Positions 11,901-23,900 of a stretch of 64,000 nucleotides of DNA are shown here, piece after piece. Origin of the DNA: Crocodylus rhombifer (Eukaryota > Chordata > Crocodylia > Crocodylidae); contig JAVSML010024016.1 of NCBI GenBank assembly GCA_038503035.1, positions 790,558 to 854,557 of the forward strand, read 5' to 3'. Within the stretch, counting starts at the first letter, position 1; every line of letters starts with the position of its first letter. Position numbers and translations under genes: made by a program. Below the pieces are notes generated by a model, which saw only the letters and a program-made list of their open reading frames with translations, did not search any database and had not been told where the DNA came from.

Positions 11901-14900
11901 CACCCACCACCCTGCACTGCTGTTGCTCTGCCACCCCCCTGCCACTCCCACCCTCCTGATACCCAGCACTCCTCTTACCACACACATGCTGGTTGACACA
12001 GCTTTTATTGTATATAGAACCTAATTATTGAGGAGTTGTCTTATACTCAGGGTAGTCTTATATTCAAGTAAAATGGTATTATAGTCTTCCTTTTGCCAAG
12101 GTGGGTAATAGGTATAGCCGGATACTACAATACATATTAAACCAAGGTTTATCATACATTTCGGAAAAAAAATATTAGTAATAGTAAAATCCATGTTTAA
12201 ATGCCAGAATTCACTACAATGTTGACCTCAGTGGGACTGGCTGGGCTGCTGTGCACTGTTTATTCTGTGAGCAGCTGCAGGTGTGTAGGGCTTCGTCTAT
12301 AATTCAGTTGTCATCTAATATATGCTATGAGGAAAACAGGATGAGAAATCTATACCTTTCTCTATCATTCTGAGAAATATGCTTTTTATAAAGATTGCTT
12401 CTTCTTTCAGTTAATACCTGCTTCCTCAACCCTTCCCCCTCCAGTTGCATCCCTAAAATCTGATTCATTTCACTGTAATTTACTTTACCTAGAAAGTTTT
12501 ATTCTTGTCAGGCCTTTACATAGGGCCTGATCCTGCATTCTTGGAGTATGTGGGAATTTTTCATTGAATATGGTTTAAGCACCTGGAGAGCAGATCTAAA
12601 TGAAATCTCAGGAAAAACTTCCCAACTGTAGGAACAGTGGGACAAAAGTACAAGGTGCTAAGGAAAACTGTGGAACCTCGTTCAAGAAGTGGCTGGATGG
12701 GCATCAAGATGATCGTCTGGAAGGATGTAGGAATAAAGAATCCTACATCTGTGCAGGGGTTGGCTAGATGATCCCTTGGGTCCCTTTCACCCCTATGTTT
12801 ACAATGGACACAGAATCAAGCCTCTAGTTCTAGAGCAAGAGACTTATTTTAAGTCTCTGTGGCCCATACTGAAACTCTGTAGGGGAGCCACTAATTCCTC
12901 ATGTGTGTTCCAACATGGCAAAATCCAAGCATTCAGAATCATCAGTCAGGCTACAAAAATCATGAGTTGAAATTAAGAATTATTAGATTTTTACCAAGTA
13001 TTGGGTGATTCAGGGATTCTCCTTCTTTGGCATTGGGCTGCCCATATACTGCCTGATGCCAAGGGCGTAATACACAGCTCTGAACCTCCCCTTATACTGT
13101 GTCCCGTGTCTCACAGATGGCATCACTATGTGGCCCTGGCCCCACAATGGACCTCACTCTATGGCCACCTGACATTCGGTCTTTCTTGGATCCCTCCTCC
13201 TCAGGCAGCCTACTCTCCACCCTCATTCTGGGCTGCAAAATTCCCTAAGCCCTTTTCCCCCTTGGCAGTGGCTCCCTCTGGCACCTTTGGCTATACAGGC
13301 CCTGGCTTCACCTCTAGGCCAGTCGGAAGTCCAGGCCCCTGGCTCTGGCCATCCCTCAGGGTGGGTGGTCTAGTCCTTTTAATGTTTTGGTCCTGGCCCC
13401 AGTATTGACCAGTCAAGGGTTTCTCCTGTTAGGTCATTGCCTTCTCTCTCACATAGCCGCTTGCCTTCTCTCTCACATACAGGCCCACCTTCTTGGGCCC
13501 CACCAAAGCCAGCTCATTTAATCTCTAAAGATGGCTTATGTGCAGGCCCACCCATGCAGACCCTACTCTGTGCAGCCCATGTGGAGTCCTGCAGGTCCAC
13601 ACATGTGCACCCTACTCTATGTGGTTTCTCACATGCTATCATTGGGCCCACTACTCTGGTCCCTCACTGGCTCAGCCTCGCTCCCTTTGGGTCTCAGGCC
13701 TGATGACATGCCTGGACCCCTCACCTGTCCCCTCTATGGGGTAACCCACCAGGTTGTGGGGGCTGAGGCTATACAGCACCCATACTCACCTTTCACTAGG
13801 GAGGCACTGGTGTGGCATTTCCTAGGGACCACCACCCTGTCACAGGCAGACCCACCACACCATCCTGCCCTAGCAGGGTGTAGTTTTAGGTCATTCCCCA
13901 GGACCAGGAACCTCCTCCATCCCCATAGTTCCTACCCTTGATCTCCAGGTGTTCTGGGAGCAGCAGCTCTGGCTGGTGATGTTCTCTCTCTGGCTCCCTG
14001 CAGCAACTGCCCACTCAGCTCTGAGGGCCTTTGTTTATATTGAGGCTGTTCAGCCCCAGTCTCCAATCCAGGAGCCCTCCTGCAGTCATGTGACCGCCTG
14101 GTTTGGCTGCATCGCAGCTGCCGCTGCTCCACAGCCTGTTCCAACCTCTTAAAGTGGCAAGCACCAAAGGTGCCCTGCCACAGTGAAGTACTGAAAGTAG
14201 CTCACCAATGCATTTTGTACGTAACATGTTGAAAACAAAATTGGGCTGTACACATCAGCGCAGAATACAGTTATTCAAAATGCCCTTTGAGATATGTTAA
14301 GAAGTTATATGAGCTGGATTCAGTAAAAAACCACATATTAAAGCCAGACAACAGTATGCTACAGATAAAACCATTCAAGGCTTTTTAGATCTTGAAAGTG
14401 GAAAAAAATTTCATGCTGATTTAGGCGCTTAGACTTTTAGCTTACCTTTTCTCCTTTCACCCCTGGAGGACCTACCATTCCATGAAGCCCAGGATGACCT
14501 GTGGGACCCTAAAAATTATAGGAGACAAAAGTTTTATGTCACCTCACACTCTCTCTCCCACCTATAAACAAGGCAAACCCCCAAACTTGTCCGTAAATGA
14601 CAGAATTATAAAAACAAACAAAACCCAGCAAACTTAAATACGACTCAGTGGGGACATCTACATGTGCACTTTACTGCAGAGTGGACTAATTAGTTCTGCA
14701 GTAAAATGTTACTTTCTCCATGTGCAGCAGTATTAGGCTACAGTAAACTAATTAACTCCACTGCAGGATAATACTGCTTGACATAAGTACAGGCAGGGTT
14801 ATTTAGTGCACATGTGTAAACAGGAACTGAGGCTGGTTGGGGCATGAGGCTGCTACAGTGTAGGGGCTGCCTGCCTGAACCAGCTCCTTCTCAGTATGCT

Positions 14901-17900
14901 GTGCTGGGGTGGAGCAGCTCTGGGCTGGCAGGTCCCCTGCCAGCCAGTGCTGTGCCATCCCTACTCAATGTGCTGAGGTAAAATGACTCAACTATTTCCA
15001 CGATCAGGATTATGGATAGATACATTGTTTTACCCATGTTAACAACTGTTTAAACCTTGCCAGTCCAAATCTCTGGTGCCTGCCTGCTGTGGGGAAAGGA
15101 TGTGAAACTCATAAGGCATGGAGATTGCACACTGATGCCTAGGATATCAGCAGTTTTCATTCTTTCAGGCAACAACCTTCCCAGGAGTGCTGCGACAGTA
15201 GAGATTATGGAAACTGAGTGGATTTGACCTCTGAGGTCGAGGAAGAACCTTTCTGGTCAGCGTCCCCTCTCTAAATGTCCCCTCTCTATATGTCACTTGT
15301 GGAGGTTTATGAACCGCCATGTCTGGGGTGCAGACATACAAGTGGTATCCTGTATAGGAGACTTAGATTATGGTGGAATTCAAAGAGGGAAGGACAATTT
15401 CCAAATATACCATGCAGCACTGGGCACTTAACCAGCAGCAAATGATTGAGGCTGGGCCTTTAAAAAATACAAAGGTAATTATTCAATTAAAAACCAGGTG
15501 TGATGACTTAAAACTGAACAGACATCTTCAATACTGGCATAGTTCCTAAGTCCCAAATGTTTACCTTTGCAACCTATCATGCTTCAAACATATATTTAAT
15601 GTAATGTAGAATGATTCTGTTCTCTGAACAGGTTTAGGCAACATCATGCATGTGCTTGGTCTACCTAAGCATGTTCACTGTTGCTGCCTCTGGTGCAGCT
15701 AAGCCAGTGTCACACAAAAAGTATGGGAAGTGTTAGTGTAAATTAAGTTAGTGGATGGCCTTGATTTTCAAGGTCAGATGTACAGTTGTACATCTAATGC
15801 ATAGCTTCCTTTGTGAAAATCAGGATTTTCCTTCCTTTAAAAGCTGTAGGCATGACATCTATGATGCAAAACTCTTCTCAGAGTCTAAGAATGAGCTATG
15901 GGAGGCTCGATACAAATGATAATTTTATCTGGAGTTTTAGTTTGGCCATAATTGACCTAATATAGCCTCAATTTTTACATCCACCTCACCTTGATTTCTT
16001 TTCTATTTTTACTTTTTAGACTTGCTATATTCAATACAGTATAAAACAGGGGCAGGCAATTATTTTGGCTGGATGAGTTTTGGTGTGCTTTTGAGGACCG
16101 CACACAAAATCTTCCAGAAGATATCATTTTAACATATTATAGAGAAAAACAAATCATATACTAAACATCAAACCTCTATTATAACATATTTTAATTGTAT
16201 TTAAAAATAATTTTTGTCCTGATTTATGGTTTTTTGAGTAGTGCATATAGAGGCGATTGCATAATAGCTCAAAAATAAAGCCTTATTCTTGTACATTGTG
16301 TGGGGGTGGGGTGGGGGGGGTGTCAGTGTCAGTGTGTGCAGGGTAAGGGGGCTGTGTGTGGGCGTGTGCATGTATGTGGTTGGGGGGGACGACTGCTCAT
16401 GTGCTAGGTCCCGGGAGCTGGCTAGGGGTGGGGAGGGGGAGGGGATGGTGGAAGGGGGTACGTGCAACAGAGCTCGCCCAGGCAGTGCAGGTGTAGGTGC
16501 AGTCCTCCCCTCCCCCATCCATCTCACAAATGCCCCCACTGGCACTCTGCATGGGGCTGAGTCCCATCTGGTCCTGCCCAGGGCAGTACGCACCATGCTT
16601 CTGCCCACCCTAGTCCTGGGCCAGTGTGTACAGTTTCCTGGTGGGGCTGCTCCCAGTATGGTTGCAGCTACCTGGGTACTGGTCAGCTCCCCCTGCCTCC
16701 AAGAGCTCCTCCTCCTCCTGCCAATTGATTGTATCTGGCCCACAGTGCTTGGCATGGGGTTGAGTCCTGCTCGCCCCTGCCTGGGGTAGCTTGTGCCCTA
16801 CTTTCAGTCTGGGCAGCAGGAAGCGCAGGGAAGCTGTGGTCACATGAGCTGGGCAGCAGATGCCCAGCCAGGTGTGGGGGGGAAAAAGCACAGCCGTGTG
16901 GCTTCTGCCCCAGCATGCAGAGCTTCAACAGCATCTGCTGCCCAGTATGTGTCCCCAAGACTCCCCCACACTGCCTGCTGCCCAAAGCAGGAGCAGGGTG
17001 TGGGCTGCCCCAAGCCACATGGCTTAGCCCCATGTGGAGCACTGTGGGCCTGAGACAATCAATTGGCAGGTCCTCTCCAACTCCAGTTAGTTGGAAGGTT
17101 GGACCCAGCCCACAGGCCATTTTTTGTTGACCCCCATATAAAATTTTATATTAAAAATGAGATTTATATTCATTATGTTTTAAATCTATTTTGCACTGTG
17201 GTGTGTCGTAAACACATTGGTTTGTTGATGGGGGGGAGGGGGAACTTGAGTTCACAATAACATTGTTTTAATTATTGATTATAATGAAAATTACCCACAG
17301 ACCCAAAAATGATCCAAATGTTTACTGCCAGTGATGTGGGTGGATTTCATAGCTTTTGAATGGTCTTCTAGTGCTTACCACTCTACACTGAGAGCCTTGT
17401 AAATAACAAAGTATTTCTAAACTATTTTAAAAGCAATATAATCATTAAAATGTCACTGCATGATGCATTGAGATAATTTAACTTCATGTAGACTTTAAAA
17501 AAAGTAATCTGATCAGTAAAAATGACATCTAAAGCAGTTGCTAAAAGCAGTATTTCCATTTATAAAAGACGGTTTTTATCCAAGCATTTTCACAACCCAT
17601 AAAAAGCACCGTTAAATCATTCAAGTCCTTGATTCAACATAGTACTTAGGCATGAAGAGAATTTTAAGCACACGGGTAGCTCCACTGAATTCAAGAAGAC
17701 ACATGCTTAACAGCTCAGATGCTTAAGTTACATAGGTGCTTCAGTGTCTTGCTGAATCAGAGCTTCAATTCTGAAACTGCTGCTGAAAAAGCCACTTACT
17801 CAGGGGTACAAAGCGCAGAGGGCAAGATCCAATTTTTCTCTTTGGGTATTATTGGAATTCAGAAGGAACAACACTGAAGCTGAAGACATTACATTGACGT

Positions 17901-20900
17901 AAAAATGGTTTGGAAGGAGAGGACTGGGACAATGGTTTTTACAATATATTTAACAGTAACTTGGAGTTAGAGTTAGGATTTTTATTATTTATTATATGAC
18001 CCAACAAAAAGCTATTTTGGGGGCTAAATCCTGCTTCATGCTATCTGCCTAAAAACCATGCATACAGCTGTGCTACTGCAATTTTTTGGCATTTCTGCAT
18101 CATTTGGGGTGCTACAGGAAAACAGAATTGCCCTTCTTTCCTGCTAGAAATTAAATGGAGGAGGAAGAGGTAGACCCTCCCATGTTTTAGGTCTAGTGAT
18201 TAAAAGATTAGGTTCTAGGTCCTCTCTCATATCCAGCAAGGGCTTGCATCTCCTTCTCTCCTGACCCTAAATACGGTGATCAGTTTGACCCTGAGAAGAG
18301 GGGCAAAACCTTATAGCCAGAAACCTCTGGCTTTAAGTCCCAGCAAGAGCATTGGCCCACTTCAGTCCAAATCCCCAGCCCTGACTGCAAACAAAACCCA
18401 ATGCTTCTGAGGAGGGCTTAAACTGCACCCTTTCCCCCTTCCCACCCACCAACACATGGAGCAAGAGGAGGCGGGGCAGAATTCCCTCCTATTTATCATT
18501 GACTTCAATGGGTGTTGCACCATGTTGTGGGTCCAGAGGACCTAATCTTGCATGCCCTTCCTCATTGCGAATACCCCTTACAAGTCAATAATAACTAACA
18601 ATCAGGCAACTCACGAGATAAAAGGTTTGCAGGATTGAGACTATGAGCCATGACTGTGCGAAGTCTTACATACACACTTTTCATATTGTGTGTAGTCTCA
18701 CTAAAGTCAGCGGGACTGCTCCAAATATGTAAATTATTTATAGGGGGTGCTGGTTGTAGCTGTGTTGGTCCAAGGACATAGGCAGACAAGGTTCTTTGGG
18801 TAAATGTAATATCTTTTATTAAACCAACTAAATAGTTGGAAGAACTGTTCTTTGGAAGCATTCAGGTACAAACACCCTTTGTTTGTACCTGAAAGCTTGC
18901 AAAGATCAATTTTTTCAACTATTTAGTTGGTCTAATAAAGGATATCACATTTACCCAAATAATCTTGCCTGTAAATTATTTTAAGCACTTAAGTTGTTGC
19001 ATGACAGTCAGCTTTTTTCTTCCAGCTGCTTTCCTGATGCTGAATATCTATTATTTAACAGAAAGAAGAAAAACATTGTAAAGCACCTTCTGAGCAAAGC
19101 TTGTACTAACTGTAGGTGAATTCAGCAAACAATGCACTGATAGACAGCAACAGATTGTTTTGTGGGATTTACCAATGGACTTCCTCAAGCTTGTAGCGAT
19201 GTGAGTCAGTACAATCTGGCCTGTTTTGAATGCTGTATTAGAAACTATTATTCAGCATATCACAGTTACATGAATTATAGCCAGTATTTCAATAAGGATT
19301 ATACTTTTGTATTTTTATTTTAGGGACAAATCCTGATTCCTCTTTGTAGTCAAAATGGGGGCAGGAGTCTACACTTTGCATCTAGCATTTCTTAATGGCC
19401 GGCTCTCAGCATCTCCTTCTTCGCTGCCTTGATAATCTGGATTGCACTTTGGAGATATGTATCACTCTGTTGGGAAAGAGATCTATATTGTTTGGTGCGT
19501 GGCAGCCTAATATATATGCCCAGGAGAACAATTTGGTTCCAGTCCTCAATTTCCATGCCTAGATGACCTACACTGAACAGAGAAAAACCAAAAGATGAAA
19601 GTTCAACAGTGCCTTTATGTCATCACATCTCACTGAAATATGTAACTGATGTTCACAGCTTCTTTTTCCTGGAAATATCACAGTAAACTCATCTTTAATT
19701 CTTACCCATACTGGCCTAGATTCACCTCATCTCTCTGACGCCGTTGCACACAGCTCTAGCTACAGCAATGCAATACAATCAGTGCTTCATAGAAAACTGG
19801 CCCTTTGGTTCAGCATCGAATTTCAGATTTGCTCAAACCATGGGCTCTTCAACTTGTGGCTATTTTAAAATGCTGGCAAGGGACAGCTTTCTAAGAACCA
19901 TATAGGTTGTAGTGGCACAGATATAGCACCAACACGACGAGCGGGCAAGTATATACTTACTGGAAGGCCTGGTTCACCAGAAGCTCCATCTTTCCCATCT
20001 TCCCCAGGTGATCCAGGGGGGCCTGTATTTGAATCTGGCCCTGGTTTTCCTGGGAGACCAGGTAATCCAGGAGGGCCTGGTGGCCCAGGTAGACCCTTGA
20101 TAAATCGAAAGAATGGTGAGAAAATATTGTCACAATATGCATTCCCAATCTCAACTACCTGTCTCATTTGTACTAGCTTAGTTCCAAGTATCTTAAAATC
20201 TGATTTTAAAGTATCATCCTTTTTAAAACAAAATATACAATTTCTTTTTGCTAGTTTCCCCTCTCATATGCCTAATATCCTCATTAATGCTATTCCCTTT
20301 GGTCTAGCCTACTTTGCCTGTCTCCACAACACACTACAACTGAGGGAGACTGATCTGGACGAATGTACTTGGATTTAGGTATCCTTCTTTTTCTACACTT
20401 CTCTCTTGCTTTCCTCCAAGTCATGAGTTCCCTTCCTCTTTTAAAATCTTCCTGTAAAGCTTCATGTGCTCCTTAAATTACATTAGCTGTCCCTGAAAAG
20501 CATGTGTAATACTGTGTATTAAATATACAGTATAAAATGTGCATTTGTTATTTGATATGACTGATTCACAATGATTCAAAAGCTGGGATAATTTAAAAAT
20601 CTAGATAACAATATATAAAGCTTCAATGTGTGACTAAGTGTACCAGGGAGCCAGAGGCTTCTGTTACTTTAAGGTGGAGAATGTAACAGACAGGAGCACT
20701 GAACCTGGGCTAGCTGCAGAAGAGACAGCTAGGGAGCTAAAGGGCTGAAAATAACTACCTCATTGCTAGCTATCGAACAAGAGGCCAATAGGACAGAGCT
20801 CCAGGTAGGCAGAAGGGGAAAAAACTGCAGCTCAGCCAGGAGAACAGCAGTAGGCTGCTCATTAGGCCCAAGGAGCATACCTGTGGCCAATCAGGGACAC

Positions 20901-23900
20901 ACCTGACTGAAAGAGGAGAAGCTCAGAGTATACAAACCCAGATGCCTAGGGCAGAGGAACCAATGTTGTCCTGAACTCCTGCTAGCCTAGACTGTCAGAG
21001 AGTGATAACTTCAGGCCATGAACTAGGAGAGACCCAGAGGGAGGGAGAAGGCTTCTGCAGCAATATGATGACCCAGAGGGGGGTTGAGAGTTTTAAACTA
21101 GGCAGGTGGCTGGCATGTCAGTTTTAGTTTAGCCAGAGGACCAGTCTGTAGCTGTAGGGGTGGATTGGAGGACATTCAGCAGGGTGCCTGGGACACACTG
21201 AATTTTAGCTCCTGCAAAACAGCAGGAGAGCAAGTGGGCAGGGGGAAAGAGTGAGCCAGGCTAGGACCGAGACAGCCAAAGCCTGGACAGGGGCAGAGCA
21301 AGCCAAGCTAGAGCCAAGAGGGGCTCTAGTGAAGATAGGGCCTGGGGCCCAGAGAGGCTTTGCTAGGACCAGAGGGCCTGGCAGACTAGTAAATGAACAA
21401 GAGTAAGACCTGCAAGGCGTGAGGCTGGGGGGGGGGTGAAGGCTACAACTAATGCCACTAAGGCAATTCTAGTGCCTGAAGGTGTGGATAGGGCCAACAG
21501 GACTCAGTCTCAGTGAGACACCCATGTCAGTGGGGCATGGAGCAGTAGCAAATTCTGAGTCCCTTGCCACAAGCAGGACTGGGGCCTAGCAAGTATGTAA
21601 AGCTAGGCCAAGTGGGGACCCAGTAGACACACTAAGAGACTTTGAGGAATTTTCTCCCAAGGTAAAATAAAATTTATATCAAAGCATGGCAGGCAGGAGA
21701 GCAAGGAGGTTGTCCCAAGAAACTGAGTGGAGAGGTAGTTAGGCCACTAGGGCTAGGGACAGACATTCAAAAAGCCTGAATTGATTTCAATCTTTGCAGT
21801 AAAGCCATGCTTGCTTTTCACCAGCTGCCTACACATTACAGTAAGAATGCTGGGATAAATGGATAGATGGTAATGTATCCCTTTGAACCTCAAATTCATA
21901 TGAACTGTGCCTGACTTGTTAATCAGTGTCATTCAGAAACCCTAGTTACAATCCCTAAAAGCTGATATTAGCTAAGATTCCTGAATATGCATTCAACTGA
22001 CCTGCCTACTAGTCTAACCTGGCTAGGCTAAACTGGTTTGCAACTGTACAGACAACCCAGAATCCCAGAAATGCAGGCACATGCCTGCACTGGCTCAGGC
22101 TAGAAGTGGGGTGGGGGGAGGAGGCACTAGAGCAGCCCTCCATTCCCTTCCACAGTACTGAGCTGAGGGGGGAATGGCTAGGCACCCGCAGGACATCCTG
22201 ATTAGGGAGGGGTCCCTCCTCCCCCCACTTTGATGACAGAGTATTTATCAACTTTGTTAATAGCATTTAACACCCCATCTTAAATAAAGCCCCTCTCATT
22301 AATTCAAGCTCTTAAACAACTTTTTCCAAAGAAGGGAACATTCCAAGGAGGGACGTTACCAGCTACCTGTTGATTAGCTACAAAAAGAACAAAGGCAGAT
22401 AGGATTGTGTCCTATCTGCCACAGCACAAACTGCAGCCAGGATGTAGTGTGCCAGCTCATGATGAGAGGTGTCTGTATAAGGCATAGGGGAGAGGGTAAT
22501 CCCTGCTTAACAAGGAGTGGTGAGGAGAGGGCGGGGAGAGCAGGGGGAAGCCAGACAGATACCTGCAGGAGCTGCAGCTGGGGAGCAGAGGGGAAGGGCC
22601 AGAGCTGCTGTGGAGCAGAGAGCACAGCCCAGAGAGCATGCCAGGATGCTGGGGTAATCTGGTTTAACTTAAACCAGGAAGGGGTCTGGGACAGACCTTG
22701 GATAAACTAGTTTGATCCAAATCAGTTAAGTCTGATACTACATTCAACCAGGTTTCTCTCAAACCGGTTTCAGTCATTTTCCAACCAGTTTATGTGCACT
22801 GAACATTTGTCCCTACCCTAGGAAACATCATGGCTGCTATTGGCAGTGTGCATTAAATGTCAGTGAATACTTACTCTTAAAAGCTCATGGTCTCTGTCAA
22901 GGTCACCAGAACCTGATCCTTCAGGGTCAAGTCTACTCTGAAATTAAAAGAATTCATTTATAAATGCTGTTTTTACTGAAGGGATGAAAAACTAATAGAT
23001 AAGAACACTGTTGGTGAATTGCTACTTATCTCATTGTAGTTGTCATCTCCAGGTCAGAATGATCCTTTTGCAATAAACTATATTATTATGTCCTGATTAA
23101 TATTTGGTCTGCAACAGGCGGGGACACACCCAGTGTGTCTTGTGTAGACATACCCAGTGTGTGCAACAGGAGGCAGAAAAACAATCCTCCATGGCCCCAT
23201 GGGGCAACCAACAAAGCCCAGAAGCATGAAAAATACCAAACACCCTCCATTTTGCTCTGCAACCTGGGGACAGCAGACATAAATTATATATATTTCACCA
23301 AATCACTGGACAGCCAGAACTGCCCTTTCTGCATCCTCTCCATAAATTTATCCCAGCAACTTTAATCTTCTTTCACACCTAAGCCAGTCTTGAACTCTGC
23401 TTAATTATCCTGCTGCTGAGCATGGTTCTTTCCCATATCCACCTGCTTTATGAAAAGAGCTCTGCTGCATTTTCTCCTTGCAATCTGAGAGGAGGCAATG
23501 AGGGAGGAGGGCTCCTGAGCTTCTAACGGTTCCTCTTTGCAGAGCACTCCAGGCATAGCTACTTCTAGATCATCCCAAACCAATGCTTATCCAATTTCTT
23601 CCTCAAATCTCCAGTGATGGAGATTCCACAATTTCCTTAGGCAATCTACTTTAATGCTTCACTGTTCTAACAGTGGAGAAGTTTTTTCTGATATCCAATC
23701 TAAATATAGTTTGTTGCAACCTCAAGTCATTGGCCCATGTCCTGCTCTCTGCAGCAGCAGAAAAAAGAAAGAGGTATCCTTTTTCTTAATGGCAGCCCCT
23801 CAGATATTTTTAGATTGCTATCATGTCTCCTCCTAATGGCCTTTTTTGAAAGCTGAACATGCTTACATTTCTCTCAGCCTCTCCTCATGTGGCTTACCTT

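Larger units (their letters stand above)
8106..12078. mobile_element. DNA transposon with ~24-bp TIRs, split by a nested LINE
   Basis: Left end TACCATATTTACCTGAATAC then AAGAC; the right end is its inverse, GTCTTATATTCAAGTAAAAT then GGTA. The right subterminal part (CCTAATTATTGAGGAGTTGT) recurs in the 536-bp copy at 58123-58658, which shows the normal uninterrupted size. The extra ~3.4 kb here is mostly the Tx1-like LINE at about 8900-11725. TIRs ending TA may mean a TA target, as in Tc1/mariner, but I do not assign a superfamily. Confidence 0.7.

Noticed and set aside
16201..17130. Several overlapping ORFs of 133-184 codons
   Set aside because: Compositional ORFs inside a GC-rich non-autonomous transposon; frames on both strands are equally open.
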